Under the pieces are notes generated by a model that worked only from the letters and a program-made list of their open reading frames with translations, made no database searches and was not told where the DNA came from. From positions 13,820 to 77,819 of the forward strand of contig CAJTUZ010000018.1 in the NCBI GenBank assembly GCA_910579735.1: a stretch of 64,000 nucleotides of DNA, written 5' to 3'. The DNA comes from an uncultured Lachnospiraceae bacterium. Its GTDB lineage: Bacteria; Bacillota; Clostridia; Lachnospirales; Lachnospiraceae. Below are positions 34,663 through 42,185 of the stretch, piece by piece (positions within the stretch are counted from its first letter, which is position 1; each line of letters opens with the position of its first letter). Position numbers and translations under genes: made by a program.

Positions 34663-34898
34663 TGTTACATCCATCTTACACAGATTTAATGAAAGTAGTA
34701 AACAGCGAGGTTGACGAGGGAGAAGAGCCGGTAGTAAGCAGCAGATATTCTATCGTTATGGCGACTTCCAAAAGAGCCAGACAGATCATAGCGGGAGACG
34801 TGCCGCTTGTGGAAAATTACCGCGGGAAAAAACCGCTCTCCGTTGCGGTAGACGAACTGAATCAGACACAGATCAAGATTTTGTGTGAAGAAGAATAG
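34662..34898 (+). CDS. rpoZ: RNA polymerase omega subunit
   Basis: Small subunit aiding beta' folding. 78 residues with LHPSYTDLM, SSRYSIVMATSKRARQI and KKPLSVAVDELNQTQI, the conserved omega helices. Start follows AAAGGAG and overlaps the gmk stop (TAATG). An acidic insert (EVDEGEEPV) precedes the core helix. Confidence 0.93.
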   Translation: MLHPSYTDLMKVVNSEVDEGEEPVVSSRYSIVMATSKRARQIIAGDVPLVENYRGKKPLSVAVDELNQTQIKILCEEE

Positions 34899-34934
34899 AA
34901 GCGGAGATCAAAAAATACAGAAAGCTAATAAAAT

Positions 34935-36278
34935 ATGAGCCATAAAATTTTGTTTATCTCGTTAGGCTGTGATAAAAATCTGGTCGATTCAGAGATGATG
35001 CTGGGTCTCCTTGCACAAAGAGGCTATGAATTTACAGATGATGAAACACAGGCCGATATTGCGGTCGTTAATACATGCTGTTTTATCAATGATGCCAAGC
35101 AGGAGAGCATCGATATGATCCTGGATATGGCGGAGCTTAGGAAAAACGGCGTCATCAGCGCGCTTTTTGTCACAGGATGTCTGGCACAGCGGTATCAGGA
35201 GGAAATTCAAAAAGAGATCCCGGAAGTAGATGTCATTATCGGCGTAACGGCGATCGATGAGATCGTGGATGCTCTGGATGCCTTTTTTACCGGCAGGAAA
35301 GAAAATCATTATAAGAGCCTTTTGGAAAAACCGCTTACGGATGTGAAGCGTATCGTTACGACGGGCGGACATTATGCATACCTGAAAATTGCGGAAGGAT
35401 GCGATAAACATTGCACTTACTGCATCATTCCGAAGGTACGCGGCTCTTACCGGAGCGTCCCGATGGAGAGCCTGTTAAAAGAAGCGGAAGCGCTGGCTTT
35501 TGATGGGGTAAAGGAGCTGATCATCGTTGCACAGGATACGACGGTTTACGGCGTCGATCTGTATGGCAGAAAAATGCTGCCCGATCTGTTAAAAGAATTA
35601 TGTAAGATAGAGAATATCCGCTGGATCCGTATTTTATACTGTTATCCGGAAGAGATTGATGATAAATTGATCAGGGTCATAAAAGAAGAGCCGAAAATAT
35701 GCCATTATCTGGATCTGCCTATACAGCACGGATGCGATACGATCCTAAAGAGAATGGGACGCAGGACCAACAGAAACGAATTGACGGCGATTATCGGGAA
35801 ACTCCGGAAGGAAATACCGGATATCTGTATCAGGACAACGCTGATCACCGGCTTTCCCGGAGAAACGGATGAAGAGCACGAGACGTTGTTGGAATTTGTC
35901 GATCAGATGGAATTTGACCGTCTTGGCGTTTTTACATATTCGCAGGAAGAGGACACTCCCGCGGCGCTCATGCCCGGTCAGATCCCGGAAGAAGTAAAAG
36001 AAGAACGTTTTGCGCAGCTTATGGAGCTGCAGCAGGAGATTGCTTTCGAAGCGGCATCTTCCATGGAAGGCAGAAGCGTTGAGGCGATGATAGAAGGAAA
36101 GATTGCGGACGAAGAGGCTTATGTTGCAAGAACTTATAAGGATGCGCCCGGTGTAGACGGATTTCTTTTTGTAAATACGAAACGGGAACTGATGTCCGGC
36201 GATCTGATCAGATGCAGGATCACAGGTTCTCATGAATATGATTTGATTGGAGAATTAGAAGATGAATTTACCGAATAA
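34935..36278 (+). CDS. rimO: Ribosomal protein S12 methylthiotransferase RimO
   Basis: Radical-SAM methylthiotransferase modifying an Asp of S12. N-terminal MTTase domain begins SHKILFISLGCDKNLVDSE with three cysteines (LGC, NTCCF, TGC). The radical-SAM motif is CDKHCTYC, followed by IIPKVRGSYRS, and a C-terminal TRAM domain binds the substrate. VAQDTTVYG distinguishes RimO from MiaB. It overlaps pgsA by 17 bp. Length 447 is normal. Confidence 0.95.
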   Translation: MSHKILFISLGCDKNLVDSEMMLGLLAQRGYEFTDDETQADIAVVNTCCFINDAKQESIDMILDMAELRKNGVISALFVTGCLAQRYQEEIQKEIPEVDVIIGVTAIDEIVDALDAFFTGRKENHYKSLLEKPLTDVKRIVTTGGHYAYLKIAEGCDKHCTYCIIPKVRGSYRSVPMESLLKEAEALAFDGVKELIIVAQDTTVYGVDLYGRKMLPDLLKELCKIENIRWIRILYCYPEEIDDKLIRVIKEEPKICHYLDLPIQHGCDTILKRMGRRTNRNELTAIIGKLRKEIPDICIRTTLITGFPGETDEEHETLLEFVDQMEFDRLGVFTYSQEEDTPAALMPGQIPEEVKEERFAQLMELQQEIAFEAASSMEGRSVEAMIEGKIADEEAYVARTYKDAPGVDGFLFVNTKRELMSGDLIRCRITGSHEYDLIGELEDEFTE

Positions 36279-36795
36279 ACTGACAATGTTCCGCGTTATC
36301 CTGATTCCCTTTTTTGTATTGTTTATGCTGGTGGATATAACGAATGTGGATAAATGGATCGCTCTGGCAATTTTCATAATTGCCAGTCTGACGGACTTAC
36401 TCGATGGCAGGATTGCAAGAAAATATAATCTGGTTACCAATTTCGGAAAATTTATGGATCCGCTTGCCGATAAGCTGTTAGTCTGTTCCGCATTGATATG
36501 TCTTGTGGAAATGGTAAAGATTCCGTCCTGGATGGTCATTATCATTATCGCCAGGGAATTCATTATCAGCGGATTCCGCCTGATCGCTGCCGATAACGGC
36601 GTTGTGATCGCGGCAAATTACTGGGGCAAATTTAAGACGACGTTTCAGATGGTCATGATCTGCCTCCTGATTGCGGATATTGAGGCAATCAGCATGATAA
36701 CAGATGTTATTATGTGGGCGGCGCTTATCCTGACGGTTATTTCGCTGATAGATTATCTGATAAAAAATAAAGATGTCATGAAAGACACCAAATAG
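36262..36795 (+). CDS. pgsA: CDP-diacylglycerol-glycerol-3-phosphate phosphatidyltransferase
   Basis: Makes phosphatidylglycerol phosphate, the committed step to anionic membrane lipids. The CDP-alcohol transferase motif runs from DGRIARKYN to GKFMDPLADK with all its Asp residues. Four to six hydrophobic helices, 177 residues. Starts NLPNKLTMFRVILIPFFV as usual. Overlaps the end of rimO and lies 35 bp before cinA. Confidence 0.95.
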   Translation: MNLPNKLTMFRVILIPFFVLFMLVDITNVDKWIALAIFIIASLTDLLDGRIARKYNLVTNFGKFMDPLADKLLVCSALICLVEMVKIPSWMVIIIIAREFIISGFRLIAADNGVVIAANYWGKFKTTFQMVMICLLIADIEAISMITDVIMWAALILTVISLIDYLIKNKDVMKDTK

Positions 36796-36830
36796 AGGCA
36801 CATTCATTGGCAGACCGGGAGGAGCAGAGA

Positions 36831-38102
36831 ATGATAGTAGAGATTATTTCAGTCGGAACGGAAATTCTGTTGGGAAATATTGTAAATACCAATGCCGCAT
36901 ATCTGGCGGAAAAGTGTGCAGGAATCGGTCTGTCCTGTTATTATCATGATGTAGTCGGGGACAATGAGGAACGTCTGACCGGTGTTCTTAAAACAGCGCT
37001 TGCAAGAGCTGACGTACTTCTTTTATCCGGCGGTCTTGGACCGACGCAGGATGATCTGACAAAGGAAACGGCGGCCGGAGTACTCGGCAGAAAACTATAT
37101 CTGCATGAGCCGGCAAAGGAAGCGCTTACGGCCTTTTTCAAAAAAAGAGGCATGGAGATCACCGATAATAACTGGAAGCAGGCTATGGTACCGGAGGGCA
37201 GTATTGTAGTGGAGAATCCAAACGGTACGGCGCCCGGAATCATTATTGAAGATAACGGAAAACATATCATCCTGATGCCGGGACCGCCCAATGAACTGGT
37301 GCCGATGTTTGAGGATTCCGTTATGCCGTATCTGAATTCACTGCAGCCTGGGATCATTTATTCACAGACCGTGAAAATATGCGGTATCGGAGAAAGCAAA
37401 GCGGAAGCAATGGTCGAAGATTTGATCAATGCACAGGATAATCCGACGATCGCAACTTATGCCAAGACCGGTGAAGTGCATCTGCGCGTCACCGCGAGAG
37501 CGGATGATGAAAAGGAAGCGAAAAAGCTTATCAAGCCATATATAAAGGAGTTAAAAGGCCGTTTCGGCAATCATATCTATACAACGCAGGAAGAAGTGAC
37601 GTTGGAGAAGGCGGTAGTGGATCTGCTGCTTGCAAACCACCTGACGGTCAGCACGGTAGAGTCCTGTACCGGCGGTATGCTGGCGGCGAGACTGATCAAT
37701 GTGCCGGGGGTATCCGACGTATTTAAAACAGGGTATATTACCTACTCCAATAAATCCAAACGGAAAATACTCGGAGTCAAGAAATCCACGCTGGAGAAAC
37801 ACGGTGCGGTCAGTGAGGGGGTTGCCAAAGAAATGGTGAAGGGAGCAGCGCTCTTTACCAAAGCGGATGTGGCTGTTGCCGTTACGGGGATCGCAGGGCC
37901 TGACGGCGGTTCCGAAGAAAAGCCGGTGGGACTTGTATACATCGCATGCAACGTATGCGGACGTATTGATATAAAAGAATGCAGGTTCAGCGGCAACCGG
38001 ATGAAGGTTCGTGAGAGCAGCGTTTCCGCGGCCTTATCTTTGATGCGGGAGTCCATTCTCGCATATTACAGCGAAGTCACTTTCGGTGCAAAGAAATCGT
38101 AA
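36831..38102 (+). CDS. cinA: CinA-like nicotinamide-nucleotide amidase
   Basis: N-terminal MoaB/MogA-like domain (EIISVGTEILLGNIVNTNA, SGGLGPTQDDLTKET, MPGPPNELVPMF) and C-terminal CinA amidohydrolase domain (TVSTVESCTGGMLAARLINVPG with catalytic Ser, TGIAGPDGGSEEKPVG). The C-terminal domain deamidates NMN in pyridine-nucleotide recycling. ATG at 36831 follows GGAGGAG; the TTG at 36807 precedes that site. In Firmicutes cinA usually runs into recA; here a large unrelated gene separates them. Confidence 0.93.
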   Translation: MIVEIISVGTEILLGNIVNTNAAYLAEKCAGIGLSCYYHDVVGDNEERLTGVLKTALARADVLLLSGGLGPTQDDLTKETAAGVLGRKLYLHEPAKEALTAFFKKRGMEITDNNWKQAMVPEGSIVVENPNGTAPGIIIEDNGKHIILMPGPPNELVPMFEDSVMPYLNSLQPGIIYSQTVKICGIGESKAEAMVEDLINAQDNPTIATYAKTGEVHLRVTARADDEKEAKKLIKPYIKELKGRFGNHIYTTQEEVTLEKAVVDLLLANHLTVSTVESCTGGMLAARLINVPGVSDVFKTGYITYSNKSKRKILGVKKSTLEKHGAVSEGVAKEMVKGAALFTKADVAVAVTGIAGPDGGSEEKPVGLVYIACNVCGRIDIKECRFSGNRMKVRESSVSAALSLMRESILAYYSEVTFGAKKS

Positions 38103-38152
38103 CCAGTATCGTAACAGGGAAAGCAACCTAAGAGAAAGGATAGCGTCATAAA

Positions 38153-39952
38153 ATGAGTGAAAGGGAGCAATTCGAGCAGGAACAGTCACAGAGCAGCAGT
38201 CTGGTGCCGCAGTCCGAAGAGGCGGAACAGGCCGAACCGGTACAACAGTTCGAAAATAAGGCACAAACAGAACAGCAGCCTGATAGCGGAGGAGAAATAG
38301 AGGAACCGCAGCAGTCCGATAACGAAATCTATGCAACGCCGGATGTTTATCAAACGCAGTCGTTGCAGGAGATCTACCAGACACCGGATATCGATACGGA
38401 ATATCGTAATACGGGAGGATTATTTTCGGGAGAGCATTCGGATACTGACGGTCAGCCGGGTATTATGCCGTATGGAGGTGCCTCTGGGGATACCGTGCAG
38501 CCGAATCATGATACATACGGCAGTCCGCCGGGAAACAATGTTCAGGGAAACAGCATGTACGGTGCTCCGACAGGAAACAATGCATACGGAAACAACACGT
38601 ACGGCGTCCCGACAGAAGGATATGCCGGCGGAAATGCAGCATACGGCGTCCCGACAGGAAACGATATTCAGGGAAACAATATGTACGGCGCTCCGACAGG
38701 AAGCAACGTATACGGAAATATGCCAAACGGCGCTCCGGCAGGGAACAATGCTTACGGAAATATGCCAAATGGCGCTCCGGCAGGGAATGATCCTTACGGG
38801 AATATGCAGCCGGGCAGTAATACATACGGTAAGAAAGAGCATGGAAACAACCAATATAGAAATGATCAGTATGGCAGTAATTACGGGAATAATCCTTATG
38901 GAAATCCGTATGGCCCGGATTCTTACGGCTATAACCCGTACAGTCCTTATGCCGTACCGCCCCGGAAAAAGAACACCGGACTGATTATCGGCGTTATCAT
39001 CGGTATTTCACTTCTTTTTTTGACCGCGGTGTTTGCGCTGATCGGTCATGCTCTGGGTGTTATTTTCGAAAAGGAAAAAGGCTATGAGGATGAACGGGTA
39101 GACGATTCCTATCGTGATTATGATGAGGCAGATCGCTTCGAAGAGCAGGAAGAAGAGGATGACGCGGGCAGGCGGCGTGATGATCATAATGACTATGACG
39201 ATTATGACAGAGACTACTTTGATGATCATAATGACTATGATGATTATGACAGAGACTACTTTTATGACGATTATGACGACTTCGATTACGATGATGATGA
39301 ATATTACAACTATGATGATGACGAGTATTATACCCTGCATGATGATATAAAAGATCTTTCTTATTCGATTGACTGGAATTATTGGGAGTATGAAGAGGGC
39401 GGCGATAACGTCATGATCGCGGTAGAATATCCCGAGGTAGTAGGAGGACGCATACCGAACAGAGATTGGATCAATGACGCCCTGAAATCGGAAATTTCTT
39501 TTTTTACCGACTATTATGAACAGGAATATTCTAAATATATAGAAGAAGGCAGCAGCTATTTCTATGTTTCCGCAGTGGGTTATGTGACCTATATGAGTGA
39601 GGATATTTTGAGCGTTGTATTTTCCGAAACCGTTTATTCGGATTATTACGATTCTATCACGCTCTATTGCATTAATATCGATTTGGAAAACGGGGTTGTT
39701 TTGGAGAATACGGATATTCTTTCCGTGGATGATGATTTTTCCGTAGATTTCAGATACAGAAGCCAGAAACAGAACGGCAGTGTCGATGCATTAGACCGGT
39801 TATCCGATCAGGAGATCACACAGATGTTTATGACTCCGGGGAACTTGATCGTATTTTATACACCGCAGGGAATGGAGATCGGCCTGAACCATGACGAGGG
39901 TTATGTAACGGTCACCTACCATGAATATGAGGATTATTTGAAAACTTTCTAA
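38153..39952 (+). CDS. Low-complexity membrane protein with RsiV-like extracellular domain
   Basis: No close family recognised for the whole 599-residue protein. Residues 1-100 are Gln/Glu-rich. Residues about 105-265 are repeats of the type YG(A/V)P(T/A)GNN and YGN, rich in Tyr, Gly, Asn and Pro. PPRKKNTG then precedes one membrane helix (about 277-300), so the N-terminus is probably cytoplasmic. Residues 305-395 are extremely Asp/Tyr-rich. The C-terminal 200 residues (ISFFTDYYEQEY, DILSVVFSETVY, LENGVVLENTDIL, LIVFYTPQGMEIG, VTVTYHEYEDYL) resemble the DUF4163/DUF3298 fold found in RsiV and PdaC. It sits between cinA and recA. Role unknown; a sensor or envelope-anchoring role is a guess. Confidence 0.8.
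   Translation: MSEREQFEQEQSQSSSLVPQSEEAEQAEPVQQFENKAQTEQQPDSGGEIEEPQQSDNEIYATPDVYQTQSLQEIYQTPDIDTEYRNTGGLFSGEHSDTDGQPGIMPYGGASGDTVQPNHDTYGSPPGNNVQGNSMYGAPTGNNAYGNNTYGVPTEGYAGGNAAYGVPTGNDIQGNNMYGAPTGSNVYGNMPNGAPAGNNAYGNMPNGAPAGNDPYGNMQPGSNTYGKKEHGNNQYRNDQYGSNYGNNPYGNPYGPDSYGYNPYSPYAVPPRKKNTGLIIGVIIGISLLFLTAVFALIGHALGVIFEKEKGYEDERVDDSYRDYDEADRFEEQEEEDDAGRRRDDHNDYDDYDRDYFDDHNDYDDYDRDYFYDDYDDFDYDDDEYYNYDDDEYYTLHDDIKDLSYSIDWNYWEYEEGGDNVMIAVEYPEVVGGRIPNRDWINDALKSEISFFTDYYEQEYSKYIEEGSSYFYVSAVGYVTYMSEDILSVVFSETVYSDYYDSITLYCINIDLENGVVLENTDILSVDDDFSVDFRYRSQKQNGSVDALDRLSDQEITQMFMTPGNLIVFYTPQGMEIGLNHDEGYVTVTYHEYEDYLKTF
38713..38790 (+). repeat. 45-bp coding repeat inside the low-complexity gene
   Basis: Two nearly identical 45-bp units (GGAAATATGCCAAA-GGCGCTCCGGCAGGGAA core) encode GNMPNGAPAGN. 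They are the cleanest copies of a degenerate repeat tract at about 38500-38880 encoding YG-P-GNN modules. Confidence 0.8.
39179..39262 (+). repeat. 42-bp coding repeat encoding an Asp/Tyr tract
   Basis: Two tandem 42-bp units starting GATGATCATAATGACTATGA differ by a single base and encode DDHNDYDDYDRDYF twice. The near identity suggests recent slippage expansion. Confidence 0.9.
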
Positions 39953-40160
39953 AAATTTAACGGAGCGTCTTTTCTCTTTGCATAGTATTTCATTACGGAA
40001 AGGCGCTCTGTCAAATATTCTGCTTTGCATATCCGGCGTCTCGCCAATTTTTCAAAGCAAAAAAATAAAAAAAAAGGGAGGGATGCATAAAGGGATGTTT
40101 ATTGGACTTTATACATGATAAAATAGCAGTAACTTATGAAGCGGCTGTGAAAAGAAAATG

Positions 40161-40189
40161 TTGACAAAATCGAACATTTGTTTTATTCT
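40161..40189 (+). promoter_or_regulatory. recA promoter
   Basis: TTGACA (40161-40166), 17-bp spacer, TATTCT (40184-40189). The spacer contains a LexA-like box, so repressor binding would block RNA polymerase directly. Confidence 0.8.
40171..40184 (+). promoter_or_regulatory. LexA/SOS box 1 in the recA promoter
   Basis: CGAACATTTGTTTT resembles the Gram-positive SOS box (CGAACRNRYGTTYC), with weaker right half. It lies between -35 and -10. Confidence 0.65.
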
Positions 40190-40196
40190 TGAATGA

Positions 40197-40208
40197 GAAC
40201 GGATGTTC
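40197..40208 (+). promoter_or_regulatory. LexA/SOS box 2 at the recA transcription start
   Basis: GAACGGATGTTC fits GAACRNRYGTTC at every constrained position and lies about at the expected transcription start, 25 bp downstream of box 1. Confidence 0.7.
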
Positions 40209-40210
40209 TG

Positions 40211-40328
40211 GTGCGAAAAGAAGATTTGCGTGGAAAATAAATTTTTCGCACGTGAATCTGTGCCGACGCTGACAGCGTTTTGGCAGCAAATATCGCAGGC
40301 TGAGAGAAAGGTATGGTAATTAAAATGG
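40211..40328 (+). repeat. Start-context leader repeat, copy B (recA)
   Basis: Begins with a 9-bp stem GTGCGAAAA/TTTTTCGCAC (22-nt loop). A second hairpin follows, with outer TGCC/GGCA and inner ACGCT/AGCGT. Then come GCAAATATCGCAGGCTGA, GAGAAAGGTATGG and ATGG. The arrangement parallels the leader of the spo0A-like gene; AAAGG to the ATG at 40325 is again 13 nt. Confidence 0.65.
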
Positions 40329-41434
40329 AAAGAGAAGAAAAATTAAAAGCATTGGACGCTGCTATTGGGCAGATAGAGAGACAGTTTGGAAAGGGTGCGG
40401 TCATGAAGTTAGGCGATCCGGCTGCACAGATGAATGTAGAGACGATACCGACGGGTTCTTTAAGTCTGGATATCGCTTTGGGACTTGGCGGAATTCCCAA
40501 GGGAAGAATCATAGAGATATACGGCCCGGAATCCAGTGGTAAAACGACGGTTACCCTGCATATGGTAGCCGAAGTACAAAGACGCGGCGGCATTGCCGGT
40601 TTTATCGACGCGGAACATGCGCTGGATCCCGTTTATGCGAAAAATATCGGTGTTGATGTAGACAATTTATATATTTCACAGCCGGATAACGGAGAACAGG
40701 CCTTGGAAATTACGGAGACAATGGTACGTTCAGGAGCGATCGATATCGTTGTGGTAGACTCTGTTGCGGCGCTTGTTCCCAAGGCCGAGATCGATGGAGA
40801 CATGGGAGATTCTCATGTCGGACTGCAGGCGAGGCTGATGTCTCAGGCACTTCGTAAACTGACGGGTGTCATCAGCAAATCCAACTGTACGGTAGTCTTT
40901 ATCAATCAGCTTCGTGAGAAAGTGGGTGTCATGTTCGGGAATCCGGAGACGACTACCGGCGGCCGCGCATTGAAATTCTATTCTTCCGTCAGACTGGATG
41001 TCAGAAGGATAGAAGCATTAAAACAGGGCGGAGAAGTGATCGGCAACAGAACAAGGGTCAAAGTCGTAAAAAATAAGATTGCGCCGCCGTTTAAAGAGGC
41101 GGAATTTGACATTATGTTCGGGGAAGGTATCTCCTGTGTCGGCGATATACTCGATCTGGCCGCTGAAAACGGCATTATCAGTAAGAGCGGTGCATGGTAT
41201 GCTTACGGCGGAAATAAGATTGGCCAGGGCAGAGAGAATGCCAAACAGTATTTGAAAGACAATCCGGCAATATGTGATGAAGTGGAACTGAAGGTACGGG
41301 AGTTGTTTAATCTGGAAATACCGGAACAGGCGGACAAGGCCGCACCGGGTGGTGAGAAGCCTGCCAAGGAGGGCGCTGCCAAAGAGAAAACGAAGGCGTC
41401 AAAGGATAAAGCCGACGCAGCGTCTTTGACATAA
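40325..41434 (+). CDS. recA: Recombinase RecA
   Basis: Strand-exchange ATPase and co-protease for LexA cleavage. Walker A GPESSGKTT, the conserved FIDAEHALDP, Walker B IVVVDSVAALVPKAEI, loop L2 INQLREKVGVMFGNPETTTGGRALKFY. C-terminal tail is rich in Lys, Ala and Glu (AAPGGEKPAKEGAAKEK). The ATG at 40325 (EREEKLKALDAAI) is preferred by homology and leader spacing; ATG at 40313 would add four residues. SOS-type boxes precede it and recX follows by 24 bp. Confidence 0.97.
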   Translation: MEREEKLKALDAAIGQIERQFGKGAVMKLGDPAAQMNVETIPTGSLSLDIALGLGGIPKGRIIEIYGPESSGKTTVTLHMVAEVQRRGGIAGFIDAEHALDPVYAKNIGVDVDNLYISQPDNGEQALEITETMVRSGAIDIVVVDSVAALVPKAEIDGDMGDSHVGLQARLMSQALRKLTGVISKSNCTVVFINQLREKVGVMFGNPETTTGGRALKFYSSVRLDVRRIEALKQGGEVIGNRTRVKVVKNKIAPPFKEAEFDIMFGEGISCVGDILDLAAENGIISKSGAWYAYGGNKIGQGRENAKQYLKDNPAICDEVELKVRELFNLEIPEQADKAAPGGEKPAKEGAAKEKTKASKDKADAASLT

Positions 41435-41458
41435 GCAGAGGATGGAATCAGAAAGCAT

Positions 41459-42076
41459 ATGATGATAACAGAGATAACCGCGATTACGAAGTCGAGATTC
41501 CGTGTCGTCCTGGATGGAGAGATGACATTTGTACTATACAAAGGAGAACTGCGGCGCTTTCATATGAAGCAGGGAGAAGAACTGACGGAAGATGCATACA
41601 GGAGCATTTTTCATGAAATTCTGCCCAAAAGAGCGAAACTGCGGTCTATGAACCTGTTAAAGGTCAAAGACTATACAAGAAAGCAGCTTGCAGATAAACT
41701 GAAGCAGGGAGGATATCCCCAGGATATTATCGAGACGGCTGTAGCATATGTGGAATCTTACGGCTATATAGATGATGAAAGGTATGCCAGAAGCTTTATC
41801 GAGTACCATATGCAGAATAAAAGCCGAAGGCGTATTGAGAACGATCTGCAGCAAAAGGGAATCGGCAGGGAACTGATTGTAAAAATTTTCGATGAATTAA
41901 AAGAAGAGGGACAGGAAATAGATGAAATTACTATGATCCGGAATCTTCTTGTGAAAAAAAATTTTCGCGCGCAGGACGCAACTTATGTGGAAAAACAGAA
42001 AATGTGCGGTTTTCTTTACCGGAAGGGATTTCACACGGACGTAATCTCCAGAGCACTTCTACTTGACATAACATAA
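41459..42076 (+). CDS. recX: Regulatory protein RecX
   Basis: Binds and modulates RecA filaments. 205 residues with three-helix repeats: KVKDYTRKQLADKLKQGGYPQDIIETAVAYVESYGYIDDERYARSFIEYH is the classic RecX core, followed by QKGIGRELIVKIFDEL. The N-terminal region (EITAITKSRFRVVLDGEMTFVLYKGEL) is a Firmicutes-type extension. Probably co-transcribed with recA and so SOS-inducible. ATG at 41459 or 41462 may be used. Confidence 0.92.
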   Translation: MMITEITAITKSRFRVVLDGEMTFVLYKGELRRFHMKQGEELTEDAYRSIFHEILPKRAKLRSMNLLKVKDYTRKQLADKLKQGGYPQDIIETAVAYVESYGYIDDERYARSFIEYHMQNKSRRRIENDLQQKGIGRELIVKIFDELKEEGQEIDEITMIRNLLVKKNFRAQDATYVEKQKMCGFLYRKGFHTDVISRALLLDIT

Positions 42077-42123
42077 TTTTAGAGGTAGAATTAGATTGTT
42101 GTAATTTGCTAATTAGAATGTTT

Positions 42124-42152
42124 TTGCACATACATTCTATTATAGATATGTA
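42124..42152 (+). promoter_or_regulatory. Possible promoter of rny
   Basis: TTGCAC (42124), 17 bp, TATGTA (42147-42152); an alternative TATAGA lies 6 bp earlier. AAGGAGGTG follows, 9 bp before the ATG. Weak match in an AT-rich gap. Confidence 0.35.
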
Positions 42153-42185
42153 CAATGAAAATTTAATAAGGAGGTGCTCCTGTAA

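Larger units (their letters stand above)
39953..40324 (+). other. Intergenic region upstream of recA
   Basis: This 372-bp stretch has no supported gene. It holds an imperfect long-loop stem (GAGCGTCTTTTC near 39964 with GGAAAGGCGCTC near 40000) that may terminate the upstream gene, an A-rich tract with GGGAGGG at 40060-40080, then the recA promoter, two LexA-type boxes and copy B of the leader repeat. Confidence 0.7.

Noticed and set aside
38420..38984. Other-frame ORFs over the low-complexity repeats
   Set aside because: Repetitive DNA keeps several frames open; only the 38153-39952 frame has a ribosome site, membrane helix and folded C-terminal domain.
40260..40325. Thiamine (TPP) riboswitch suspected from CTGAGAG in the recA leader
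   Set aside because: The rest of the conserved TPP core (the ACCTGATCTGG-like segment and matching stems) is absent, and neither linked gene concerns thiamine.
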